Source: Rhodopirellula bahusiensis (GTDB taxonomy: Bacteria; Planctomycetota; Planctomycetia; Pirellulales; Pirellulaceae). Taken from it: a stretch of DNA of 59,949 bases. The notes below the pieces were generated by a model, which was not told where the DNA came from, did no database searches, and was given only the letters and a program-made list of their open reading frames with translations. Where the stretch lies: positions 1 to 59,949 of the forward strand of contig NZ_NIZW01000036.1 of assembly GCF_002727185.1 (NCBI RefSeq), given 5' to 3'. A program made the translations under genes and the position numbers. Of this stretch, positions 1-8,629 are shown piece by piece (position 1 is the stretch's first letter; the number at the start of each line of letters is the position of its first letter).

Positions 1-87
1 AAGTGGACCTATCAGGGCACGCTTCTGGCTGCTTGAGGATCTGGTGAAAATGAGGTCATCAAGCGGCACAAAATCGTTCCGGAGGCA

Positions 88-415
88 CTAGCAGCTTGTT
101 GATTTTGTTGTAGGTTGGCCATTTTAGGCCGACATCCACAACTCTGACGAGCAAGAGTGCCTTTTTATACCCCACATCTCGAAACACCAAAGATTAGTGT
201 CCGATCAGAGTGGATTAGTGTTCCACCAGAGCGGTCAAGGGAACACTAATCGCCGCTAATCAAACACTAATGATTCCTCGGCAAGGGATGTTTGGTCTTA
301 AACCGCTTGTATTCCCAACGCAAGCGGCTCTCAAAAGATGTGGGGTACAAAAAGGCAAGAGTGCCCATCCTAAATGCGTTGAAACGTCATTGGCGACTCA
401 ATCAACAGCCTGCTA
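88..415. repeat. Dispersed intergenic repeat with inverted ends (copy 1), split by a nested insertion
   Basis: The left end CTAGCAGCTTGTTGATT (88-104) and right end AATCAACAGCCTGCTA (400-415) are imperfect inverted repeats. The interior (about 105-159 and 356-399) closely matches 30872-30975, including the stretch around TTGTAGGTTGGCC and the stretch around GCGTTGA. The interior is interrupted by a separate element at 160-355. The right inverted repeat supplies the TAG stop of the minus-strand DUF11 lipoprotein (413-415), so the repeat abuts that gene exactly. No protein is supported in it. Bases 1-87 show nothing I recognise. Confidence 0.75.
160..355. mobile_element. MITE-like non-coding element, 196 bp, with terminal inverted repeats and 8-bp target duplication
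   Basis: The ends are 20-bp inverted repeats with one mismatch: CCTTTTTATACCCCACATCT at 160-179, and the complement of CCTTTTTGTACCCCACATCT at 336-355. CAAGAGTG directly flanks both ends (152-159 and 356-363). The related repeat at 30926-30933 has a single CAAGAGTG followed directly by CCCGTCC, which is what an unoccupied site should look like. Inside are four ATTAGTGT boxes, two in each orientation at 21-bp spacing, a 12-bp stem (213-224 with 240-251), and a second stem CCGCTTG/CAAGCGG (303-309 with 321-327). It is too small to encode a transposase, so it would be mobilised in trans. The family is not recognised. Confidence 0.8.
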
Positions 416-3232
416 CGGCGAGACCGTGGTTGGTTCTCGGATGGCGATGCCTTGGGGGACGTTGCGGCTTTCGGCTTCGAGGATCAGGTTGAAGTCCTGG
501 GCTTGGTTGCTTCGCAGGACCAATTCGTAGTCGATGGTCTCGCCCGGTTTCATGGTTTTGATCTCGGTGAAGTACATCGTGTTGCCGCTCCGGTCCAAAC
601 CTGAAAGTTCAGGGCTCTTGGTTTGCACCAAGTTTTCCACGATGACTCCCGGTGGGATATCGAAGTGGATCTGGACTTGCGAGTCGAGCAGGTCGGTGTC
701 GTTGGTGATTGCGACGGCGTAGCGGATCGGATCTCCCACGCGAGGTGAAATGTCGCGTTGCAAGACTTGCAGTCGCAGCACACCCGCTCGAGCAGGCGTG
801 TTGTTGCCAGGGATCGGCGTGCTTCGGCCCGCGTTGGGATTCGCGGGGGCTGTGCCAGGGCCGCCGGGAATGTTCGGCGATGGGCTGACGGGTGGAAGTG
901 CCGGACCGGGTGTCAAAGGAGCGTTGCTGGGTGTGCCGGGGAAGATTTGAATGCTGTCAGAGACATTGTTGGTCGCACCTTCATTGCTGGAAGTGGCAAA
1001 CACGATGCGGCTGCTTTGTGCTGTCGTTTGAGCTTCAAACTCGGTTTCCAAGATCACCGTTTGGCCGGGTGCGATTTCAGGCACAGTCCAAGCGATGACG
1101 TATGGCGTGTCGATCACGTAGGGGTAGTCTGTCGTCGCTTGACGCGGGATCAATTGCACGTCGTAAGCCATCGTGGCTCGCACGTTGGTCAATGTGACTT
1201 CGCCAGAGTTGGTGACTCGTCCGGTCGCGAGGATCAAGTCGCCGACCGCCATTCGGTCGCGGACTTGCAGGTTTGCGGTGATGGCTGGTGTGGGCGGAGC
1301 AGGGTTGATCGCGATCACGCATGACTGAGCCTGTGCTCGCTGGCCTCCTGCGGCCAAGGCAACCACATCGATGCAGCGTTGCCCCGAATCGGTTGGCACG
1401 AATGTGACGTTAGTTTGCCAGATCTCGCCTGGTTCCAACGGGCCGTCCGTTTTCTTATTGCCAACTTCGCGGCTGTTCTTTTCCCGGTGAATCATCGCGT
1501 TGTCGCCGGTCACTTCCAGTTCGACTTCTTGCAGTGGCCGGTCGCCAGTGTTTTCGACTTCGAGGTCGAAGGTCACCGGATCACCCGCCGTGACGCGGTC
1601 GGTCTGGGGCGAGACTCGCACAGCCAACGCGGGACGGAAGATGTCAACGCGAACGGTGTCCTCGGCGATCAAACCGGATTCACCCGAGGCTCGGAACGTC
1701 AAATTCAACGCGGAAGGTGAGGTGAGATTGACAGCCAAATCCAGTTGTTGCTGAGCTGGCATCGTGCCGATGTCCCACACGATCGTGTTCGTGAAGACTT
1801 TCGCAAACGCATCGGTCGTGATGATTCGCACACCTGCGGGAAAACCAAGTTCAACTTTGACGCCGGTCGCGTCTTGGTCGCCGGGGTTTCGCAGGTTCGC
1901 GAAAATGTCGAAGGGGATTTGGTACGACGCGACTTCGGGTCCGCCGGCTCGCAGGTCCAATTGGGGACTGCTCCAGGTCACGTAGGCCTGGCCGCGTCCG
2001 AGCGTGAGGTCAGGCATGTTGTCTGACGTGCCACCGGGGCGAATCACGCGAACGTCGACGATGGCGTTGCCGCTGGTTCCGGGGACTGGTTCCAGAGTTG
2101 CAAGGGCGTCGCCGGAATCGTCCACGTTGACTTCCACGACGGATGATCCACCGGTACCGGCAAAGGTTGCCAGTTCGGGGTTCATGATTTCGTAGCGGAC
2201 TTTCCAACCGCGGGCGGGCAGGCTGCCCTGAGCACGAGTGACTCGGGTGACCAAGTCCACGACCGTGCCAGCCTGAACGCGTTGCGGCGATGGGAATTGC
2301 CAACGAGCGTCGACCCAGTAGATCGTCGCGGTCGCTTTTCGTTGATCCCAGCAATCGCTTTCGGGAGCCAACACGGTGACGTGGCTGGTTCCTTCGCTGG
2401 GGCTGCTGACGGTGATGTAGGTTTGGCCCTTTTCGAGTTTGATGTCGTCGGCGGCGTTGTTGTTTCCGCGAGTGATCACCATTTCTTTGGTGCTGGTCAC
2501 GCCGCGAGCGAAACCGGGGGTTTCCTTCTTTGCCACGGGGACATTGGTCAGGCGATGCACCAAACCGGGATCGTCGTCGCCGACTTCGATGATGTGTCCG
2601 ACGCTGTCTTGCGTCATCATCCATTCGAGCGGTTCCGCAGTCAGCAGGTATCCATCGGTGCCACAAATACCAGACAACAACATGACTTCACCGCCGACCG
2701 GAGCCACGATCTTTTGTGGCGTCAGCAGGATGCAACCGCGATCACCGCGAGGCGGCAACTGGCAGGCTTTTTGGGCGGTGATTTCGGTGCCGTAGAGAAC
2801 AGCGGGCGGTCCGGTCAAGCAATCGCCCGAGCAACCGGGGCCGGGAACACATGGTCCGGTGTCCGCGACGCCGCTGCCGATGGTGGCATTGGGATCGACG
2901 CACTTCGGTGGATCTTCGGGTTCGGGAAACGCCGAGTTGGGGATTCCCAAGCACGGTGATTTCAAGCAGGTGCCCAAGTTTTTAATACAACCCAAGCAAC
3001 CACAGCTTCCGTCATCGAGGCAACCCGGCAGAGCAAGGCTGGTCGTGGTTGGAAGCGGAGCGAAGAGAGTTTCGCCCGTGGGATTGATCGCGGGCAGGCG
3101 AAGGTTGGCACAGCCGGAGGAAAGCAGTGCCGAAAAAAGGACGCATGCCAGCGATAGAAAACGCAAGCGACCGGCAATGGCGTGCAGGCCATTGCGGGGG
3201 CTTTGATCGTTCATGATCGGTTGCGTTTTCAT
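413..3232 (-). CDS. DUF11-repeat, cysteine-rich lipoprotein (OmcB-like cell-surface protein)
   Basis: 939 aa from the ATG at 3232; an ATG at 3214 is equally possible, and the frame stays open upstream without signal-peptide character. The N-terminus has a hydrophobic segment ending in a lipobox (LSSGC), so a lipidated envelope protein is expected. A cysteine-rich stretch follows (CLDDGSCGCLGCIKNLGTC and more). The rest holds several beta-sandwich repeats of the DUF11/conserved-repeat type, with phrases such as DPVTFDLEVENTGDRPL and GDPIRYAVAITNDTD, and a Pro/Gly/Asn linker before the last repeat. DUF11 proteins in planctomycetes and chlamydiae are envelope structural proteins; a role here in a disulfide-linked wall layer is inference. 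The stop codon lies in a repeat end. Confidence 0.8.
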   Translation of the reverse strand: MKTQPIMNDQSPRNGLHAIAGRLRFLSLACVLFSALLSSGCANLRLPAINPTGETLFAPLPTTTSLALPGCLDDGSCGCLGCIKNLGTCLKSPCLGIPNSAFPEPEDPPKCVDPNATIGSGVADTGPCVPGPGCSGDCLTGPPAVLYGTEITAQKACQLPPRGDRGCILLTPQKIVAPVGGEVMLLSGICGTDGYLLTAEPLEWMMTQDSVGHIIEVGDDDPGLVHRLTNVPVAKKETPGFARGVTSTKEMVITRGNNNAADDIKLEKGQTYITVSSPSEGTSHVTVLAPESDCWDQRKATATIYWVDARWQFPSPQRVQAGTVVDLVTRVTRAQGSLPARGWKVRYEIMNPELATFAGTGGSSVVEVNVDDSGDALATLEPVPGTSGNAIVDVRVIRPGGTSDNMPDLTLGRGQAYVTWSSPQLDLRAGGPEVASYQIPFDIFANLRNPGDQDATGVKVELGFPAGVRIITTDAFAKVFTNTIVWDIGTMPAQQQLDLAVNLTSPSALNLTFRASGESGLIAEDTVRVDIFRPALAVRVSPQTDRVTAGDPVTFDLEVENTGDRPLQEVELEVTGDNAMIHREKNSREVGNKKTDGPLEPGEIWQTNVTFVPTDSGQRCIDVVALAAGGQRAQAQSCVIAINPAPPTPAITANLQVRDRMAVGDLILATGRVTNSGEVTLTNVRATMAYDVQLIPRQATTDYPYVIDTPYVIAWTVPEIAPGQTVILETEFEAQTTAQSSRIVFATSSNEGATNNVSDSIQIFPGTPSNAPLTPGPALPPVSPSPNIPGGPGTAPANPNAGRSTPIPGNNTPARAGVLRLQVLQRDISPRVGDPIRYAVAITNDTDLLDSQVQIHFDIPPGVIVENLVQTKSPELSGLDRSGNTMYFTEIKTMKPGETIDYELVLRSNQAQDFNLILEAESRNVPQGIAIREPTTVSP

Positions 3233-3443
3233 CGATCCATCGGTCATACGTCGAGAAAGAATTCCGTCCGTAGGAAAGTTAGCACGCAGGGGGGACGGTG
3301 GACGGATTGGCAAGATCGAAAACGGAATTCGACCAGTTTCCTTCCGCTGAGATGAGCGATCAGACCGGTGGTGCCGATTGCCCGGGGGATCGGCTAGGCT
3401 TTCGCCATGACATCCGCTTCCCTCACGCACCACGACTGAAATT

Positions 3444-4520
3444 TTGCAGCCAGAACCCACACGCACGGAAGACGAACGCCGACCGGTCCGGTTTGGCATT
3501 TTGGGCACCGGCCGAATCACTCGCCGGTTGGTCGCGGACTTGCAATCCACACCCGGTGCAAGCGTGACCGCGATTGCCAGTCGGACTTCCGAGCGGGCAC
3601 GTTGGTACGCCGACTCATACGGCATTGCCAACGCCGTGTCCGGTTATGCGGAGTTGATCGCTCGTGACGACGTGGACGCGGTTTACGTGGCGTTGCCGCC
3701 ATCGTTGCACGCGGAATGGATGATCGCGTCAGCCGCGGCGGGCAAACACGTGCTCTGCGAAAAACCACTGGCGACAACGTCCTCGGTAACTCAGCAGATG
3801 GCGGACGCCTGTACAAAGGCTCGCGTGCATTGGCTCGATGCGACGGCGTGGTTGCATCACGATCGAACAGACATGTTTCGAACTTGGGTGAAAGACGCGA
3901 AAGTTCCTCAAGGCGAAGCGGAGTTTCGGCTCGGTGCTTTGCGGCACGTCAGTTCGGCGGTCTCGTTCTACAACCCGTTTCAATCCGGCGATCATCGCCA
4001 AGACGCTTCGTTGGGTGGCGGCTGCCTTCTGGATTTGGGTTGGTACGCGGCGGGGATCTTGCGGCTTGCCAATGATGGGTTGCCGACCACGGTGAATGCT
4101 CAATCGGTGATGCGTGGTGGCGTGCCCTACCGCGTGACCGCGATGATGGATTTTCCGAACGAGGTTTCCGCAACGATGTCATGCGGCTTTGACACATCAA
4201 CGCGAAAATGGTTTGAGATCGCGGGCGAAGAAGCGTCCATCGTTTGCGATGACTTCACGCGGCCTTGGCCGGACAAGCCTGCGCGGGGATGGGTGCACGA
4301 GGCGTCAGGCAAAGTGCATCCGTTCAGTTGCGAGTGCCACCAAGAGCACAACATGATTTCGCGATTGGTTGGTTGGATCAACGCGACCGAACAAGACGAA
4401 CAACTTTGGGATTCGCCATCGCCTCCTTGGGAAGCGTATCATCAGCAGGCGTTGGAGACCCAGCGGATGTTGGAGGCGATCGAAACTTCGATGACGACCG
4501 GCCAAACGGTGACGCTATGA
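3444..4520 (+). CDS. Gfo/Idh/MocA-family NAD(P)-dependent oxidoreductase
   Basis: 358 aa. An N-terminal Rossmann fold carries the dinucleotide motif GILGTGRITRRL (near residues 19-30) and the family's EKP motif (CEKPLATT), whose lysine is usually catalytic. The C-terminal half has the alpha/beta substrate domain (GGGCLLDLGWYAAG). The family oxidises or reduces sugars and sugar-like substrates; the substrate cannot be read from sequence. The start is uncertain: TTG at 3444 is used because no in-frame ATG precedes the Rossmann fold. The gene ends in an ATGA overlap with the P-II gene downstream, so the two are probably translationally coupled. It is divergent from the DUF11 gene. Confidence 0.85.
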   Translation: MQPEPTRTEDERRPVRFGILGTGRITRRLVADLQSTPGASVTAIASRTSERARWYADSYGIANAVSGYAELIARDDVDAVYVALPPSLHAEWMIASAAAGKHVLCEKPLATTSSVTQQMADACTKARVHWLDATAWLHHDRTDMFRTWVKDAKVPQGEAEFRLGALRHVSSAVSFYNPFQSGDHRQDASLGGGCLLDLGWYAAGILRLANDGLPTTVNAQSVMRGGVPYRVTAMMDFPNEVSATMSCGFDTSTRKWFEIAGEEASIVCDDFTRPWPDKPARGWVHEASGKVHPFSCECHQEHNMISRLVGWINATEQDEQLWDSPSPPWEAYHQQALETQRMLEAIETSMTTGQTVTL

Positions 4521-4834
4521 TTTTGATTCAAGCCATCATTCAACCAACCAAACTGTCCAACGTGCAATCGGCTCTCGATGAAGCGGGCTTCAGCGACACG
4601 ATTGTTGGCGATGCTCTCGGGTACGGTCGTCAGCGCGGGCAAACGGCCTTGTTTCGTGGCAACGAATACAAGATCGATTTGCTGCGGAAGGTCACGTTCG
4701 AAATGGTGATCGACGACGACGACTTGGAGCCTGTCGTGGAGATCATTCGCGATGCATCACGAACCGGAACCGAAGGCCAGATCGGCGACGGCAAGATCTT
4801 TGTGCTGCCTGTCGCCAGCGTAATCGATATTTGA
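4517..4834 (+). CDS. P-II family nitrogen-regulatory-like protein
   Basis: 105 aa. The P-II fold is clear: the T-loop region reads GYGRQRGQTALFRGNEYKID, retaining the tyrosine equivalent to Tyr51 (uridylylation site in enteric GlnB), while the Tyr46 equivalent is Phe. The B-loop/C-terminal signature IGDGKIFVLPV is present. Two oddities: three extra residues (TEG) just before IGDGKIF, with the usual Lys replaced by Gln, and a C-terminus that stops at VIDI, lacking the Arg-rich tail of GlnB (105 against about 112 residues). P-II proteins sense 2-oxoglutarate and ATP/ADP. No ammonium transporter or glutamine synthetase gene is adjacent; the partner gene is the overlapping oxidoreductase, so the target is unclear. 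Confidence 0.85.
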   Translation: MILIQAIIQPTKLSNVQSALDEAGFSDTIVGDALGYGRQRGQTALFRGNEYKIDLLRKVTFEMVIDDDDLEPVVEIIRDASRTGTEGQIGDGKIFVLPVASVIDI

Positions 4835-4915
4835 TCGAAGCTGGGACGGAGGGTTTGCACTGATGAAATCGCCATTTGGCAAACGCCAAGCGGTTCGTTT
4901 GCAGACGACTTCTGC

Positions 4916-7345
4916 TCAACCCATTCGGTGAAGAGCCATCGCGGAACGTTCGCCGTTGAGCGTCGTTTCGGCCATCCAGTTCCTCAGGGCGGCTAGCGGA
5001 GTGAGCTTGCCTTCTCGCATGGCTTGCGTGATCGCTGTGCCGATTTGGTGTTGTGGGTAGCCGGGGACTCCAGTCGTCGGCTGCAATCCCATCCACTGGC
5101 ATCCCGCGACCAAGAACACTTCGCCTTGTTGTAAATACAAATGGCTGCTGGTGATATCGACGTTGCCCAGACAGGTTGTTTCCAAGTCACTGGTACCCAG
5201 ATCTCGATGGTTCCGATCGGATTCGCGGTCCAGCCAACCGACGGGGCGGTAGCCAAACTTCGAGATCGCCAGCGTCGACCAGTCCCCGGTCGACGCCATC
5301 CTCGTTTCCCCTGATTCAGGATCGATGTGGGCGTACAGCAGGGAAACATTGCCGTGCCCTTCGCCTGCGAACGATTGATCGCGAATTTGGAACAGCGTGT
5401 CGTATGCTCTGCGGACCGCGTCGGCGGGAAGGTGCCGGTATCCCAAGTGGGCCTGCAACGCCGCTCGCACGACGGTCACGTCCATCACGTTGCTGAGGTC
5501 GATCTTCGCGGTTGCTCCGCCGTTGGGTTGGCAAATGGCAATCGCGATTTGACCATCGGGCAAGATCTCCCAGTGGTGCCAGCTTTGTGCCACGTCCAAC
5601 GGCGATTCAATCATTCCGTCCGCGTACCAAGACGGACAGATACTGGTGCCCATTGGTAGCGTTTGGTGCTGCCAGATCGAAACTTGATGGGCCAAGTCAT
5701 CGTCCTCTGACTCCGGTTCAAGCTGCACGGCTTGATTGGTGAGGATGGAATGATCGTCTTTGCCCGGCTCCGGTGCACGTGATGGAAACTCCGCGTCAAA
5801 GTCATCGATCAGTGCGATGATGTCGTCGATCGCGTCGATGGTGTCCGACTCGGGCGTCGAGATCGTGTCCGGAGTTAGGTCAAACGAAACGATGTTGTTA
5901 TAGTCGTCATCGGACGCATCCAGATCGCTGGTGTCCGCGAAGTCGCTGCAAAACGATTCATCGTCTTCCACGTCGCGGTCCAGGTCTTCGTTGTCCCAGC
6001 CATGATGGAACTCCAACGCATCGGCGTCGAACTGGTCGATTTCCGCCGGATCGTATTCACCCGATAGGAACTGTGCGTCTTGGATATCCAGCTTGGCTGC
6101 CAATCGCATCGTTTCTTCGTCGTAACCCGATAACAGAGGCCATTGCTCTGGCTCGTCATCCTGGACCTGCGACGGATCACGATCAGCCGCGTCATCGCTG
6201 GCATCGTCTTCGGTGTGCAATCCGAAGCTTGTGTCTGCATGGGAGTCCGAATCTCTCTGCAGGTCGGCAATCAGCTCGTCACTTTTGACCAACTGAGCTT
6301 CGATGGCGGATTCCAAGGCCGCATCCAACAAGGTGTCGTCGTCGATCAAGTCCAGGTGATCCTCGAGCAGGGATGTCGCTGGAGCTGGATCGGAGGAGTC
6401 TTCCGCGATCGGGGCAATCACGGAGGCGGAAGCATCGGCGGGAGGGCGGCCGATGACATCCGCGGGGGGCGCGATGGTGTCGGGAGGGACAACACCATCG
6501 GAGTTTTCCTCGACGAGGGCAGTCGAGTTGCTCGTGGGATCGTTATCCGAGATCCGTTCCATGTCGTCAAAAGTCTCGTGAAGTGGGGGCGAGACATCAT
6601 GGGGTGAATCCAGGATCACGTCGCTGGGCAGAATCAACCGGATGGAGGAATCCGGTGCGGCTTCTTTCTCTGCCAAGCGGAGCAACGTTTGCTGCAAGTT
6701 GGATGCGGCCAAACGGGCCGCGGCGGTGTGCACGTCGTTGAATGCCGTTACCGCGGCGGCATACAACCACATCGTGCCAATTGGCATCTCAGTTTCGCCC
6801 AAACACACGCAGATTCCCGATGGGAAGGGTTCGGGTGAACGCCATGTGTTTATGGGGCCGAGATCCATGTCGTCAATCGCTACCAATCCCTTGACCATCG
6901 CTTCCAAGTCACCGCGAGCACCACGAAGGGGACGCTGTGAACCCAAGCGTTCTGCGGGTGACAAACCGAAGACGAATCGAGTTGCGAGAAACTCGGTGTC
7001 GTCGTCGAGCAAGTAAACCGCGGCCGCTGTGGTGCCGGTCGCCAACGTTGCGTCGCCGAGCAATCGATCGATGCTCTCGGCTGGATCGCGACGGGAGGAG
7101 TGACCGGCAGCCATGGTGGCTTGGATCGCCAATTCGACTTGCTGCTGACGCAGGATCGATTGCTGTGCCTGCAATTGATCCGCCAGATCGCTGGCTTGGG
7201 ATGCCAAACGATGAGCGTCACCGGAAGTCACCAATGCACGTTTGCCATGCGACTTCATCTGCTTTTGCTTGGAGGAAAGCTTGGCAGAATCTGATGCATG
7301 GTCGCCACGGTGGACACGCAGAAAGTTGGATGGGTTTCTGGACAC
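4916..7345 (-). CDS. GAF-domain protein with acidic linker and degenerate PP2C/SpoIIE-like C-terminal domain
   Basis: 809 aa. A short coiled-coil-like region near residues 45-75 is followed by a GAF-like domain (about 85-235) with LATGTTAAAVYLLDD and a closing helix. The middle, roughly 260-530, is very acidic (many Asp/Glu/Ser runs) and probably disordered. The C-terminal 250 residues resemble the RsbU/SpoIIE phosphatase fold (ILPDGQIAIAICQ, GHGNVSLLYAHIDPESGE, QQGEVFLVAGCQWMGL), but the Asp-Gly pairs that bind metal in active enzymes are not evident, for example the usual TDG position reads AGC. It may be a pseudophosphatase in a partner-switching pathway; this is inference. The start at 7345 could be replaced by a Met about 29 residues in. 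Confidence 0.6.
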   Translation of the reverse strand: MSRNPSNFLRVHRGDHASDSAKLSSKQKQMKSHGKRALVTSGDAHRLASQASDLADQLQAQQSILRQQQVELAIQATMAAGHSSRRDPAESIDRLLGDATLATGTTAAAVYLLDDDTEFLATRFVFGLSPAERLGSQRPLRGARGDLEAMVKGLVAIDDMDLGPINTWRSPEPFPSGICVCLGETEMPIGTMWLYAAAVTAFNDVHTAAARLAASNLQQTLLRLAEKEAAPDSSIRLILPSDVILDSPHDVSPPLHETFDDMERISDNDPTSNSTALVEENSDGVVPPDTIAPPADVIGRPPADASASVIAPIAEDSSDPAPATSLLEDHLDLIDDDTLLDAALESAIEAQLVKSDELIADLQRDSDSHADTSFGLHTEDDASDDAADRDPSQVQDDEPEQWPLLSGYDEETMRLAAKLDIQDAQFLSGEYDPAEIDQFDADALEFHHGWDNEDLDRDVEDDESFCSDFADTSDLDASDDDYNNIVSFDLTPDTISTPESDTIDAIDDIIALIDDFDAEFPSRAPEPGKDDHSILTNQAVQLEPESEDDDLAHQVSIWQHQTLPMGTSICPSWYADGMIESPLDVAQSWHHWEILPDGQIAIAICQPNGGATAKIDLSNVMDVTVVRAALQAHLGYRHLPADAVRRAYDTLFQIRDQSFAGEGHGNVSLLYAHIDPESGETRMASTGDWSTLAISKFGYRPVGWLDRESDRNHRDLGTSDLETTCLGNVDITSSHLYLQQGEVFLVAGCQWMGLQPTTGVPGYPQHQIGTAITQAMREGKLTPLAALRNWMAETTLNGERSAMALHRMG

Positions 7346-7627
7346 AGCAGGTACTGGGTGAATGACAAGGGAGGGAAGTCAACAATGGCTTGACATCCTT
7401 GCCAATTGCCGCCTACACGAATCGATCGGCCCGCCGTTGCCGTTTCACTGAGACGAATTGCCGGTAAGGTTTCCCATGTTTGCCAAGACGACTGCGCAAG
7501 CCGCACAACCCGACTGAACCGGAGCGTTTGCGCTGGTACACTGCTCAGCTTGTGTTTGCGAAGCGGCAATGTTCGGCAAAAGCCAGCCCCTTCGCGATCG
7601 GTCATCACTCAGAAGGAAGTCACTGCG

Positions 7628-8629
7628 TTGTTGAAGCGAGGGTTGAATACCGCCGGACCGATGTTGGCATTGGTCATCGTGATTCTGTTCTTTGCCGTTG
7701 CCGAATGGGCAACCGGCAGCGACGGAAATTTCACGTCCATGTCGTCGGTGCGATTGGTTGGCATTCAGAGCGTCAAGATCGGCATCGCTTCGCTGGGAAT
7801 GACGTTGATCATCATTAGCGGCGGAATCGATTTGTCCGCGGGCACGGCGGCGGCTCTGTGTGGATGTGTCGCGGCGCTGACGCTCAAAAGTGAATGGTCG
7901 ATTTTTCCGGCTCTCGCGATGGCCATCGGTGCCGGGGCGTTGTGTGGGTTGTTCAATGGCATCTTGATCGCGGGATTGCGATTGACGCCCTTCATTATCT
8001 CGTTGGGATCGATGACGATCTTCATGGGGTTGGGCAAGAGCCTGTCCGAGCAAGGTGGCACGATCACACCGAAGGCCGAAAGAATTCCTGAATGGCTTTG
8101 GGCATCGGTCACGCCGTTTCCCAACCCGGAATGGATTGCCTACCCGTTACTGCCTAATTTTGGTTGGGGCGTTTGGTTGACGATCGTGCTCGCGATTGGA
8201 ACCGCGTTGTTGCTGCATCAAACGCTGTTCGGACGACATGTATTCGCGATCGGATCCAGCGAAGCGACTGCGCGACTTTGCGGCGTGAAAGTTCGGAAAA
8301 CAAAGATCTTGGTTTACGTCATCGCGGGAGCTTTGTTTGGTTTGGCCGGATGTGTCGACATCGCGCGACTCGGAAAGGGTGATGCATCCGCGGGGATGGG
8401 ATTGGAACTGGAGATCATCGCCGCGGTGGTGATCGGTGGCGGATCATTGCTGGGTGGTCGTGGCAGCGTGGTTGGAACGCTGTGTGGTGTCTTGATCATG
8501 AGCGTGATTGCTCATGGTTGCACCTCGTTGGGGCTGGAAAACCACATTGAAAACATTCTGCTGGGTGTGATCATTGTCGCGGCGGTTTACGTCGATCGAC
8601 TGCGAGCACTCAAGAAAGATTCTGTATGA
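7628..8629 (+). CDS. ABC transporter permease, ribose/sugar RbsC-like (BPD_transp_2 family)
   Basis: 333 aa, the usual size for RbsC-type permeases, with about eight to ten hydrophobic segments and family phrases such as GGIDLSAGTAAALCG, GRHVFAIGSSEATARLCGV and VVIGGGSLLGGRGSVVGTL. These permeases pass ribose, xylose, autoinducer-2 or similar solutes. I chose the TTG at 7628 because an AAGGAAG ribosome site lies about 8 nt upstream and the hydrophobic protein begins there. The frame is open to a TTG at 7406, but that extension is Arg/Cys-rich and unlike the family. No ATPase or binding protein is adjacent. It overlaps the next gene by ATGA. Confidence 0.85.
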   Translation: MLKRGLNTAGPMLALVIVILFFAVAEWATGSDGNFTSMSSVRLVGIQSVKIGIASLGMTLIIISGGIDLSAGTAAALCGCVAALTLKSEWSIFPALAMAIGAGALCGLFNGILIAGLRLTPFIISLGSMTIFMGLGKSLSEQGGTITPKAERIPEWLWASVTPFPNPEWIAYPLLPNFGWGVWLTIVLAIGTALLLHQTLFGRHVFAIGSSEATARLCGVKVRKTKILVYVIAGALFGLAGCVDIARLGKGDASAGMGLELEIIAAVVIGGGSLLGGRGSVVGTLCGVLIMSVIAHGCTSLGLENHIENILLGVIIVAAVYVDRLRALKKDSV

